Shown here in pieces: positions 9,389-18,630 of a DNA stretch of 64,000 bases. Position numbers and translations under genes: made by a program. Every line of letters begins with the position of its first letter. Position 1 is the stretch's first letter. A model generated the notes under the pieces. The model searched no databases. It saw only the letters and a list, made by a program, of their open reading frames with translations, and had not been told where the DNA came from. Origin of the DNA: Candidatus Cloacimonadota bacterium. GTDB lineage: Bacteria; Cloacimonadota; Cloacimonadia; Cloacimonadales; JAIOQZ01. The stretch covers positions 1-64,000 of the forward strand of contig JAIOQZ010000002.1 of the NCBI GenBank assembly GCA_021108395.1, given 5' to 3'.

Positions 9389-10587
9389 AAAACTATCTGA
9401 TAACCGGCGTCTCGCTGCGCAGCAAAGGCGGCTCTGCCATGGTGCAGGCAGCCTGTCGCCTCATCGGCGTCGAGCGCCGCTACAGCATCCTCAGCTTCTA
9501 TCCGCAGATGGACCGCGACGCCCTGCGCAATTCTGGCCTGAAGATCGACATCCAGCCGTGCCGCCTGCTCAGTCGGCGCGGGCTTGCCTTCAAGCTCGAA
9601 ATCTTTCTGATGACGTTAGATTATTTCGTCTCCGTCCGTCTGCCGCGACGCCCACTCCGACTCAGCAGTTACGCCCGTGTTCTGCGGGATATGGACGGCG
9701 TCCTCGAGATTCACGGCATCGCTTTTTCCGATCACTATGGCTTCAACGATGCCTTCACCTCGTTCTTGAAGATGAAGCTGGCCAGGCGGTTCGGCGTGCC
9801 CTTCTTCTGCCTGCCGCAGTCATATGGGCCAACGACGTCGCGCCTCAACCTCTTTCTGGCGAAGCAAGCGCTGGAATCGACCCGCCTGGCGCTGCCGCGC
9901 GGCATGATTTCGGTGAAATTTCTCCAACGCCTGCGCCTCAAAACCCCTCGCGTTGAATTCATGCCCGACCTGGCCTTCGCCTTCGAGAACCCGTCCCGCG
10001 AGCTGATTGACGCGATTGCCGCCCGTTACAAGCCGCAAACCGGAACCCGCTATGTCGCCATCATTCCCAACATTCTTTTTCTGCGCTGGGGGCGCCCGGA
10101 AACGGTCGATTACTATGTAGAGCTGATGCGACGCCTGCAAGCCGACTACGGCTTCGAGTTCATCTTGATTCCGCACCAGTACAATGATCGCGGAACCGAT
10201 GACCGCGACTTTAACAACGCCATCGCCGCACGGTTTGGCGCCGAGCTACTGATGAAAATAGACGGCCTGCTTACAGCCAACGAGATCAAGGCTTTGCTTT
10301 CCTTTTGCGACATCACGATCTGCTCGCGGTTTCACGGGATGGTTTCTTCCCTGAAGATGGGAGTGGAGCCTTTTGTCATCGGCTGGGCGGATAAGTATCA
10401 GGAGATTATGGACTTATACGAACTGGGCGATAACGTCTGCGACTACCGGTCGTTTGATGTGGAGCGGATGTATTCCCGCATACGGCAGAGGCTTGGCCAG
10501 CCGACAGACGCTATCCGCGCCCGCACCGAAGAACTGGCCACGATGTTAGAATCGCTGTCTGCAAAACTGGAGAGCGGCAATGAGTAA
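9385..10587 (+). CDS. Polysaccharide pyruvyl transferase family protein
   Basis: Family-like CDITICSRFHGMVSSLKMGVEPFVIGWADKY; ATGA overlap with upstream gene. Confidence 0.82.
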   Translation: MKNYLITGVSLRSKGGSAMVQAACRLIGVERRYSILSFYPQMDRDALRNSGLKIDIQPCRLLSRRGLAFKLEIFLMTLDYFVSVRLPRRPLRLSSYARVLRDMDGVLEIHGIAFSDHYGFNDAFTSFLKMKLARRFGVPFFCLPQSYGPTTSRLNLFLAKQALESTRLALPRGMISVKFLQRLRLKTPRVEFMPDLAFAFENPSRELIDAIAARYKPQTGTRYVAIIPNILFLRWGRPETVDYYVELMRRLQADYGFEFILIPHQYNDRGTDDRDFNNAIAARFGAELLMKIDGLLTANEIKALLSFCDITICSRFHGMVSSLKMGVEPFVIGWADKYQEIMDLYELGDNVCDYRSFDVERMYSRIRQRLGQPTDAIRARTEELATMLESLSAKLESGNE

Positions 10588-11230
10588 CTGGCTGTCAACG
10601 CAAATCGCCAGGCTGCGGTTCCGCGCCTCGATCATTCGCCCCTGGGAAGACACGGAATTCACCCGCGTTTTGCGCGAAGGGCGAAACCGACTCGATCCGC
10701 AGCGCAACTTCGTGCTGCAACAGTTCCTGCGTTACGCCCTGCCGCTGACGGGGGACGTGGCCGAATTCGGCGTTTACAAGGGCGGCACCGCCTGGTTACT
10801 GGCGCAGTCGATGACAGATTCCGGCAAGGGTCTTCATCTGTATGATACGTTCGCTGGTTCCCCGGCCGGCACAAAGCACGATTTCGCTGACCGCAAGGTT
10901 TTCTATCGCGACGCCAACCTGGATTCAATTCGGGAGCGGTTCAAGCCGTATCCGTTTACAGTGTTCCATCCAGGACTGCTGCCGGGCACCCTGTCATCGG
11001 CCCAGTTTGACCGCCTCTGCTTTGCCCATTTTCACCTCAACCTGTACCAGAGCACCCGGCAAACTCTCGCGGCCATCCATGCGCGCATGACTTCCGGCGG
11101 CGTGATCTTGATCGAGGACTACGGAATCAAACAATGCGCCGGTGTCCGCCGCGCTGTGGACGAATTCTGTGAGGGTCAAGACCTGAAGCTCGTTTATCTG
11201 CCAACCTGCCAGGGAGTAATCATCGTATGA
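10580..11230 (+). CDS. TylF/macrocin O-methyltransferase-like protein
   Basis: GDVAEFGVYKGGTAWLLAQ...LHLYDTFAGSP...GVILIEDYG. Confidence 0.8.
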   Translation: MSNWLSTQIARLRFRASIIRPWEDTEFTRVLREGRNRLDPQRNFVLQQFLRYALPLTGDVAEFGVYKGGTAWLLAQSMTDSGKGLHLYDTFAGSPAGTKHDFADRKVFYRDANLDSIRERFKPYPFTVFHPGLLPGTLSSAQFDRLCFAHFHLNLYQSTRQTLAAIHARMTSGGVILIEDYGIKQCAGVRRAVDEFCEGQDLKLVYLPTCQGVIIV

Positions 11231-12561
11231 AGAACATCAGATTCGTCGCTCCTTCGGCGCTCTGCACCGGCTGCGGCGCCTGTGCCGGGGTTTGCCCCAC
11301 AGGTGCGATATCCATGACCTGGGACGACTATGGCGACCGCGTCGCCTGTGTCGATGAGAGCAAATGCACAGAGTGCGGTCTCTGCCTGCGCATATGCCCC
11401 GGCCACGAGTTGGATTATCAGCAGATCAACGAGGTCAGCCCAAGACAGGAGAACAGCCAGCTCCTGGTGGGCATCGGCAGCCACCAGCGCTGCGAAATCA
11501 TCTATGCCACCGACGGAGAATCGTTTCGTCAGGCGACATCCGGCGGAATCGTGCGCACCCTTGTCGCCGACCTGCTGGAGCGGGGCGAAATCGACGGCGC
11601 GCTGATGATAACCGGTAACGAAGAACTATCATTTCCCTTTTTCGCGCCGGCGAAGATATTCACCGATCCCGATGAAATCCGCACCCATGAAATTCACTCG
11701 CGCTACTGTCCGGCCCCCCTGCTGGAGAACCTGAATCAGCTCGAAGCGGGCAAACGCTATGCGGTGGTGACGCTTCCCTGCCACACTCACGCTATTCGCA
11801 AACTCCAGCGACACGACCCCGCGTGGAAAGAGCGAATCCCCTACCTGTTCGGTCTCATTTGCAGCGGTACGCCCACAGCCTCCGCAAACGCCTACCTGTT
11901 CGCCGACAACGGGGTTGACCCCGATACGCTCGTCTGGCTCGACTACCGCTATGGCGAGTGGCCCAAGGGCGTTTTTGGACGCGACCGTCAGGGGAAACTG
12001 CACAATGTGCGCAAGATGGGCGGGCTGAAGGAACAGAACCGGCTCTTTCAGATGATCGGGGTCGTCTATATGAGTCCCTACTTCTGGCGGCGACGCTGCC
12101 TGTTCTGCGCCGACTTCTTCAACCAGTACGCCGACATTGCCTGCGGCGACCCCTGGGTGAAGCGCTACTGGAAAGGGTCCATCAAGGACGGCATCAAGGG
12201 CGGGACGCTGTGCATCGTGCGTACGCCGGAAATCGCCGAGCAGATAGAACGCCTCAAAGCCGAAGGGAAGATTGCCACACGGATGGAGCTCACCGCGCAG
12301 GACATAGACGGCTCTATGGGTCTGTTCCAGCACAAACGGATCAAATACTTCGCCGGTTACAGTCGCGCCGTGTCGCGCTTCGGGCTGAAGTTCCCCGTGC
12401 ACCGCAACTTCGTGAATCCATATGGGAAGGCGCTTACCCTGACGGCGCGCATCAACCTGCTCAAGAGCAACCTCAGCAAGAAACGCAAACGCTGGCCGGT
12501 GTTCAAGTACATCCAGTTCGTCGAAGAAGGATTTGCCTTTCTGCGAAGGAAACTGCTGTGA
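11227..12561 (+). CDS. Coenzyme F420 hydrogenase/dehydrogenase beta-subunit (FrhB)-like iron-sulfur protein
   Basis: CTGCGACAGVCPTGAI and CTECGLCLRICPG ferredoxin motifs; FRQATSGGIVRTL; CLFCADFFNQYADIACGDPW. Confidence 0.85.
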   Translation: MKNIRFVAPSALCTGCGACAGVCPTGAISMTWDDYGDRVACVDESKCTECGLCLRICPGHELDYQQINEVSPRQENSQLLVGIGSHQRCEIIYATDGESFRQATSGGIVRTLVADLLERGEIDGALMITGNEELSFPFFAPAKIFTDPDEIRTHEIHSRYCPAPLLENLNQLEAGKRYAVVTLPCHTHAIRKLQRHDPAWKERIPYLFGLICSGTPTASANAYLFADNGVDPDTLVWLDYRYGEWPKGVFGRDRQGKLHNVRKMGGLKEQNRLFQMIGVVYMSPYFWRRRCLFCADFFNQYADIACGDPWVKRYWKGSIKDGIKGGTLCIVRTPEIAEQIERLKAEGKIATRMELTAQDIDGSMGLFQHKRIKYFAGYSRAVSRFGLKFPVHRNFVNPYGKALTLTARINLLKSNLSKKRKRWPVFKYIQFVEEGFAFLRRKLL

Positions 12562-13838
12562 TTCGGGCAGCATTGCCGGAGCAGGGCGCCGCCAGGGCGC
12601 GGTATGTGCTCAGCGTGTTGCTGGAGGACTGGGGCGGGCTCGAAGTCGCCTACATGCAGCGCCAGAAGCCGGAAATCCGCTTGCAGGCAGGTGGGCGACC
12701 GTTGATTTTTCACTCGCCGTTCCTGCAAGCGCCACAGTCGCTGAAGATGACAGATGTTAAGCTCACGGATTTCGAGTATGAAGGCCTCGATTCCACCGTT
12801 CTGTGGCCAGTTCCGGCAGACCAGGCTATCATCGATACCGCCGACGGGATTCACATCCACGCCGACATTCTGGGCAGCGCGTTTTTTCTGCTCACGGGCT
12901 ATGAAACCGCTCTGCATCAGCCGCTGGACAGGCAGGGGCGCTTCAGCGCTCGTGATTCATTGTTGCGGGAGGTGTTGCAGCGGCCACTGGTGAACGAGTA
13001 TTATGAGATTTTGCGGGCGATGTTGCAGAAAACAATGGGCAATGATTGCTTCAAGCCGCGCCAGTTTCGGGTTGTCGCCACCCACGATGTCGATCATCCC
13101 ACGCGGACGCGGAGCCTTCCTCTGCCGCATCTGCTCAAGAACCTGGCCGGAGACGTGATGCAGAGAAAGCAAACCTGCCTGCCTCGGCTGCGCGACTACC
13201 TCTCATCCCGCCGACCGGATGCCTATGACACCTTCGATTACCTGCTGGAGCGGGAGCGCGGCATCGAGTCCATCTGGTATCTGTTCGCCGGCGGGTTTGG
13301 CTGGAACAACCCGTCTTACCGACTGGACGCGGTGACGCCGCTGCTGCATAAGCTCGCCGACAGCGGAACGACAATCGGCGTTCACTTCGGTTTGGGCAGC
13401 TATCTCGATTCCACCCGCATGAGGCGAGAAAAGCGCAACCTCGAACGCTATTTCCCGGCCATCGAGCACTCGCGGCAGCACTGGCTGTCGTTGTCGGCGC
13501 CCGCCACATTCCGTGCCCTGGCCGCAGCCGGAGTCGGCACAGACTCCACGTTTTCCTACCGCGACGCCCCCGGGTTTCGTGCCGGCTGCTGCCGCAGCTA
13601 TCAGCTCTTCGACTACGAAACTGACACGCCGTTGCCAGTACGCGAGTTGCCCCTGATTTTGATGGAATCGACGGTTGTTGACCAGCCTGAACTGTCGCAG
13701 CTTGAAAAAATGGAAACGATTGCCGACCTGAAGGACACGGTGCGGCGGCATAAAGGCGATTTCGTTTTCCTGTGGCACAACCACCGTCTCGTCACACCCG
13801 AAGAACGCCTGCTGTACGAAGTGACTTTGCAGGCCTGA
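12558..13838 (+). CDS. Polysaccharide deacetylase (NodB-like) family protein
   Basis: ATHDVDH motif, IGVHFGLGSY, LPLILMESTV; GTG start overlaps upstream stop (GTGA). Confidence 0.75.
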   Translation: MIRAALPEQGAARARYVLSVLLEDWGGLEVAYMQRQKPEIRLQAGGRPLIFHSPFLQAPQSLKMTDVKLTDFEYEGLDSTVLWPVPADQAIIDTADGIHIHADILGSAFFLLTGYETALHQPLDRQGRFSARDSLLREVLQRPLVNEYYEILRAMLQKTMGNDCFKPRQFRVVATHDVDHPTRTRSLPLPHLLKNLAGDVMQRKQTCLPRLRDYLSSRRPDAYDTFDYLLERERGIESIWYLFAGGFGWNNPSYRLDAVTPLLHKLADSGTTIGVHFGLGSYLDSTRMRREKRNLERYFPAIEHSRQHWLSLSAPATFRALAAAGVGTDSTFSYRDAPGFRAGCCRSYQLFDYETDTPLPVRELPLILMESTVVDQPELSQLEKMETIADLKDTVRRHKGDFVFLWHNHRLVTPEERLLYEVTLQA

Positions 13839-13850
13839 GGAGGATAGCCG

Positions 13851-14648
13851 ATGCAGTTCAACTTTGGCGAGAACTGGAAAGAGTTTTCCGAGAAGGCTCT
13901 GACTCCTGCGATGCTCGATGCCGCAGGCAGAGACTTCGACGAGCTGACTGCGGGGCTGCCCCTGGACGGCAGCAGTTTCCTCGACATCGGGTTCGGCCAG
14001 GGCATGAGCTTGATATTGGCTCACCGTCGCGGCGCAAAGTGTGTGGGCAACGACATCAACCCGCTCTCCAGGGAAATCCTTGCCTACAACCTGTCTCAAA
14101 GCGGTTTGCCCGATGTGAGCATCTCCACAGTCACCGGCTCGATTCTGGAGCGTGGGACACGTGAGCGGATTCGAGAAATCCGCCGCGAGTTCGACATCGT
14201 CCACTCCTGGGGCGTTTTGCATCACACCGGCGATATGTGGGGCGCTATCAAGCTCGCCGGCGAGTTTGTCGCCCCCAAGGGCCATCTGATTCTCGCTCTG
14301 TATAACCTTCACTGGTCTTGCCCAGCCTGGCACGGCATCAAGCTTGTCTATAACAAATCGCCCCGCTGGATTCAGCGGCTGATGATTCGCCTGCTCTATC
14401 CGGTCATCTTTGTCGCCAAATGGGTCGTGACCCGTCAAGACCCCCGCAGCAAAGAACGAGGCATGGATTTCTATTATGACGTAATCGACTGGGTGGGCGG
14501 CTATCCATACGAATATGCCTCCGAATCTCAGGTGGTTCACTACATGAAGCGCCTCGGCTTCGAGTGCACACGAATCATTCCCGCCGATGTGCCCACCGGA
14601 TGCAACAATTTTGTTTTCCGCAAGATGGACGCGCCATGCGAATCATGA
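13851..14648 (+). CDS. Class I SAM-dependent methyltransferase
   Basis: FLDIGFGQGMSLILAHRRGA...FDIVHSWGVLHHTGDMW; AGGAGGATAGCCG ribosome-binding region. Confidence 0.85.
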   Translation: MQFNFGENWKEFSEKALTPAMLDAAGRDFDELTAGLPLDGSSFLDIGFGQGMSLILAHRRGAKCVGNDINPLSREILAYNLSQSGLPDVSISTVTGSILERGTRERIREIRREFDIVHSWGVLHHTGDMWGAIKLAGEFVAPKGHLILALYNLHWSCPAWHGIKLVYNKSPRWIQRLMIRLLYPVIFVAKWVVTRQDPRSKERGMDFYYDVIDWVGGYPYEYASESQVVHYMKRLGFECTRIIPADVPTGCNNFVFRKMDAPCES

Positions 14649-15805
14649 TGCTGGGCCTGTTCGACGCATCCATCAGCGACGCCGCCACCATCCATTTTTG
14701 CGAAGTTGCGAACGCCTATGCGAGCATTGGCCACCGCGTAACGGTGATTTGTCCGGCGTTGCCGGCGGGGAAATCGCTGTTCGCGCCCAGAGTTCGCGTG
14801 TGCGCCCTGCCATTTCGCTACAAAGAGAACCTCTGGTGCGCCAGCTGGCAAAACATTCTGCTGCTGCTGAAGTACCTCGCCCTCGCCGGCCCCTGCTATG
14901 ACGTTGTTCACATTCGCTGGCGGCTGCTGCCCTCGATTTTGCTGCGCATCATTCACCGCCTCAAGAGCGCCGGCACATGCGTTCTCACCGAGCACAACGG
15001 CTGGCTGGGACTGGAAATCATGCTCCAGAGGCGTTCACGGGTGATGGCCGCGATAGGGAAGTGGCTACAGGCTTTTGACGCCCGCCATGCAGACAAAGTG
15101 CTGGCGGTGACTCCGGGGATTCGCCAACTGTTGATGGAAAGCGGAGTTCGAGGAAAGAAGATATTCGTCGTTGGCAACGGCGCCAACACAAGCCATTTCC
15201 GTCCGCTGGCAGACCGCGAGCAGATTAAGCGTCGCGAGCTGGGCATCGAGGGGAGAGTGCTGGGGTTCATCGGCAATATCTCGAAGTGGCAGGGGATCGA
15301 CCAGCTGGTCGATGGGTTCGTTGCGCTCTACGACCGGTATCCAGACCTCTATCTGCTCATCGCCGGAAGCGGGATGTATGCCGCGGAACTCAAGCGCCGC
15401 GTCAGCGCGCTGCCGCAGTCTGACCGAATTCTGCTGAAGCCGAATATTCCCTATGAGGACGTGAATCGCTGGATGAATCTCATAGACATCGCAGTAGCGC
15501 CCAAATCCAAGAAACTGAACGCGGTGGGGTACAGTCCGTTGAAAATCCGCGACTACGCTGCCGCCGGCAGGCCGGTGATTTCCACAAATGTCAACGGCAT
15601 AAAGGAATTCGAGCCATTCGGCTGGCTGGCCACCTACGACCCCGACACGCCTGGGGCTTTCACCGATTTGGTAGATGACGTGCTGTCCCGACGCGATCTG
15701 GAAGAAATGGGGCGGCTTGCCCGCAGCTATGCCATCGAGCATTTTGATTGGGACACCATTGCACGGCAGATTGTCGATATGACAGGACTGTCACAAAGGA
15801 GATGA
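14636..15805 (+). CDS. GT4 family glycosyltransferase
   Basis: MRIMMLGLFDASISDAAT...VLGFIGNISKWQGIDQLV...YSPLKIRDYAAAGRPVIS; start overlaps upstream gene. Confidence 0.83.
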   Translation: MRIMMLGLFDASISDAATIHFCEVANAYASIGHRVTVICPALPAGKSLFAPRVRVCALPFRYKENLWCASWQNILLLLKYLALAGPCYDVVHIRWRLLPSILLRIIHRLKSAGTCVLTEHNGWLGLEIMLQRRSRVMAAIGKWLQAFDARHADKVLAVTPGIRQLLMESGVRGKKIFVVGNGANTSHFRPLADREQIKRRELGIEGRVLGFIGNISKWQGIDQLVDGFVALYDRYPDLYLLIAGSGMYAAELKRRVSALPQSDRILLKPNIPYEDVNRWMNLIDIAVAPKSKKLNAVGYSPLKIRDYAAAGRPVISTNVNGIKEFEPFGWLATYDPDTPGAFTDLVDDVLSRRDLEEMGRLARSYAIEHFDWDTIARQIVDMTGLSQRR

Positions 15806-15808
15806 AGC

Positions 15809-17584
15809 ATGCCGAATTTGCTGATCCAAAGAACAATCAAGCCTGTTGAGCTGACAGACGACAAGACACATCAGTCACTCAACCATTTCAACTACCAGCA
15901 CAGCGTGTTGGTTCAAAAGGGCTTGCGCATCGACATGTTTTGCCACCAGCACGATGCCGAGCCGCGAGCGCTGGAAACCGCCGAGACCGTCATTTACTAC
16001 CAGGGTTCCATCTTTTTCTACCGCGAATCCGGTGACACTTTGAGGCAGCTCGAACGCCTGTACCTGGCGGGAGACAGCATCCCGGCCGCTATCGAGTCCG
16101 GTCGCTTCCTCATCCTCATCTACGACAAGGCACAGGATAAGCTGCTGCTGATAAATGACCGCTTTGGGGGAATGCCTCTGTTCTGCTATCGTGATGAAGA
16201 AAGTGTGATTATCTGCACAGAGTTAAAGGGGATTCTCGGTTCTGAGTTGTTAACGAGCCAGCTTACCTTGAATTACGCTGCAATTGCCAACGACATCTTC
16301 TACGACTATCCGTTGGGAACCAAAACATATCTGGAGGAAGTGAACCGGCAGGCCCCCGCCACGCAGCTTACTGTGGAAAACGGGAAGTGTGCCGAAACCG
16401 CCTACTGGGCCTGGGATTCCAGCTTCAATAAACCGCTGACCGCTGACCTTCTGCACGAGATGCTCGATACCTTCAGGGATGGCATCGGCAAGCAGCGCAG
16501 AAAATATGGCGGGCTCTATCTCAGCGATATTTCCAGCGGCTATGATACGCGACTGATCTACATCAACGACCCCGATGTCCACCACTGCCTCACCTACGGC
16601 GACCCCGATAACTTCGAGTACAAAGAGGTATTGAATACCCTGGCGCTCAAGCCGGCCACTTTGATCAATGCGCGAACCCGTCTCAGTGTCGATAAGCTGA
16701 TGCGGCTGTTTGCCCTGCACGACAACACGGGCAGCATGTATTCCACTCAATCGATAGATATGTTCGACACCCTGGCTGCGAGGCCGGAACGTTTCGAGTG
16801 GGTGCATGACGGGCTGCTTGGCGAGACCATTCTGGGCGGCAAATATCTCGACGAGAGCAAGGAATTCATGGCTGAGTTCGGCATTGGGCGTTCATATACA
16901 AGGGCTGACATGCGCATCCTGTTTTTCAACAAGGCGTTGCTGACGCCGGAATTCCGACAAACGCTGGAGGCTCACGACGATGTCGAGGCCGTTCGAGACC
17001 GCTTTCTGGTCGAGCGTGACGGGAGCATTGACTACAAGCGCTCACTGGTGAAGTTCAAGTTCTATAACGAGGGCATCAACTTCAATATCCTGTCCGGCAC
17101 GAACATCCGCAATAAATGGACAAATCGGCATACGCCGATCCTGTATTATCCGTTCTGGGATATTTACAATCGGATTCGCTTCGAGGATATTCGCATCAAA
17201 AAGAGCTATACGCGGCTATATAATATCCTGCCGCGCCAATATCGCCGACTGCGGGACGATTTCTTCAAAGCGCCGTTCAACTGGCCATACAAAGTCCGCT
17301 TTCTATCCGCTGCGGCGCAGCAGGCTTTGATACGCATGAACATCTATCAGCATAAGGGCTATATCACCTTCGGCGAAGATTTGGCCGGCGATGCGGAATT
17401 GCAGGATTTCTTCCGGGAAAAGCTGACGTGCTCTGGCGTTTCGCACCTGTTCAGCAGAGCCTACATCGAGGGGATTCTCTCTCGCCCAGATTTCATGCGA
17501 AAGCAGTACGCATATCTTAACCGTGTTCTGGGGTTGGTTCTTTTCATAGAGAAATACGGAGCGAAAATCTGTAATCCGCTGTAG
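15809..17584 (+). CDS. Asparagine synthase-like protein with degenerate catalytic motifs
   Basis: LLINDRFGGMPLFCY...CTELKGIL of the glutaminase-like half; LSDISSGYDTRL in place of SGGxDS; HDGLLGETILGG in place of GGDGGDELF. Confidence 0.65.
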   Translation: MPNLLIQRTIKPVELTDDKTHQSLNHFNYQHSVLVQKGLRIDMFCHQHDAEPRALETAETVIYYQGSIFFYRESGDTLRQLERLYLAGDSIPAAIESGRFLILIYDKAQDKLLLINDRFGGMPLFCYRDEESVIICTELKGILGSELLTSQLTLNYAAIANDIFYDYPLGTKTYLEEVNRQAPATQLTVENGKCAETAYWAWDSSFNKPLTADLLHEMLDTFRDGIGKQRRKYGGLYLSDISSGYDTRLIYINDPDVHHCLTYGDPDNFEYKEVLNTLALKPATLINARTRLSVDKLMRLFALHDNTGSMYSTQSIDMFDTLAARPERFEWVHDGLLGETILGGKYLDESKEFMAEFGIGRSYTRADMRILFFNKALLTPEFRQTLEAHDDVEAVRDRFLVERDGSIDYKRSLVKFKFYNEGINFNILSGTNIRNKWTNRHTPILYYPFWDIYNRIRFEDIRIKKSYTRLYNILPRQYRRLRDDFFKAPFNWPYKVRFLSAAAQQALIRMNIYQHKGYITFGEDLAGDAELQDFFREKLTCSGVSHLFSRAYIEGILSRPDFMRKQYAYLNRVLGLVLFIEKYGAKICNPL

Positions 17585-17598
17585 TTTCAGAAATCAGG

Positions 17599-18621
17599 CT
17601 ATTTCCTCACCTCAGCAAGGTTTTGCTGATACTGCCTATTATCGGGACTAAGAGCGACAGCGGCGCCGATGTGCGTTTTCGCTTTGTCCATCGCCCCCGA
17701 TTGCCAGTAGCACACCCCCAGATTGTTGTTCAGTCGGGCATTCGCGGGGCTGCCTGGCACAAGGGCGAGAAAATGTTCGAGGGCGTTCGCATATTGCTGG
17801 TTGCCAAAGAGTTCCTCTCCGCTTGCCAGCTTCTCTTCCAAAGACACCGAGGTTTCGTCTAACAGGTGGGCAAAACGGGTGTTAATCAAGAGATTGTAGA
17901 TTTCGGTATAGTTTTCCAGAAGGTCAGGCAGGTTCACCGGATTGGTTTTTCGGTAGGGGGTGGTCAGTTGGGGGCCACCCAATGGAAGCCCGAGGAATTG
18001 CAGAATACTATCCTGTATCTCGGGAACGATGTTCTGGGCTTCTCCTCTGTTGGCGGGGAAGAACTTCTCGTAATGTAGCTCCAGATATGGAAAATGACGC
18101 TGCATAAAGCTGCTGAAGAACTTGATTTTGCTCTCGCGAAGCGCCAGCTCCTTCAGCAGTTTTTGCCCACCAGAAAGAGTTATCTTCGCCGGCTTCACCT
18201 TTACAGTCCCATGTGACTTTCGGTTCAGTTCCTGCTTCAACTGATTGAATTTCAGAGAAATGAACGTTTTCAGGAAATTCTCGCGTATCAGGTGAATTAT
18301 GCGGACATCCTGTTTTTTCAGCACGGCCTCCATATTGGCGATTGTGTAGAACTGGTTATATTTTATATCAAAACCAACAGCCTTTTTCTGATGTGACCTG
18401 AAGTAGTTCGTGCAATATTGACCAAGCAGCTTTGACGAGAATTTGGGCGTGAGGTTTCGGGGGTCGATATAGACCATCTCAGCCCATTTTCTGATAAATG
18501 AACCTTCGTTATCGTAGAGCAGCAGCTCGCCTGTGCAGTGGATGTCTGGATGACTGTTCAGGATGGTTTCCAGAAAGACAGTGCCAGATCTTTGCGTAGC
18601 CAGAACGATGAATTTTACCAC
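17599..18621 (-). CDS. Sulfotransferase family protein with C-terminal TPR repeats
   Basis: MVKFIVLATQRSGTVFLETILNSHPDIHCTGELL (5'-PSB-like); C-terminal LNNNLGVCYWQSGAMDKAKTHI TPR. Confidence 0.8.
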   Translation of the reverse strand: MVKFIVLATQRSGTVFLETILNSHPDIHCTGELLLYDNEGSFIRKWAEMVYIDPRNLTPKFSSKLLGQYCTNYFRSHQKKAVGFDIKYNQFYTIANMEAVLKKQDVRIIHLIRENFLKTFISLKFNQLKQELNRKSHGTVKVKPAKITLSGGQKLLKELALRESKIKFFSSFMQRHFPYLELHYEKFFPANRGEAQNIVPEIQDSILQFLGLPLGGPQLTTPYRKTNPVNLPDLLENYTEIYNLLINTRFAHLLDETSVSLEEKLASGEELFGNQQYANALEHFLALVPGSPANARLNNNLGVCYWQSGAMDKAKTHIGAAVALSPDNRQYQQNLAEVRK

Positions 18622-18630
18622 AGTGTCTCC

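Noticed and set aside
11958-12557. N-terminal 200-aa extension of the deacetylase ORF
   Set aside because: Overlaps the FrhB-like gene in another frame; GTG 12558 overlapping the upstream stop is a better start.
13203-14540. 445-aa minus-strand ORF
   Set aside because: Antisense to the deacetylase and methyltransferase genes; no domain recognised.
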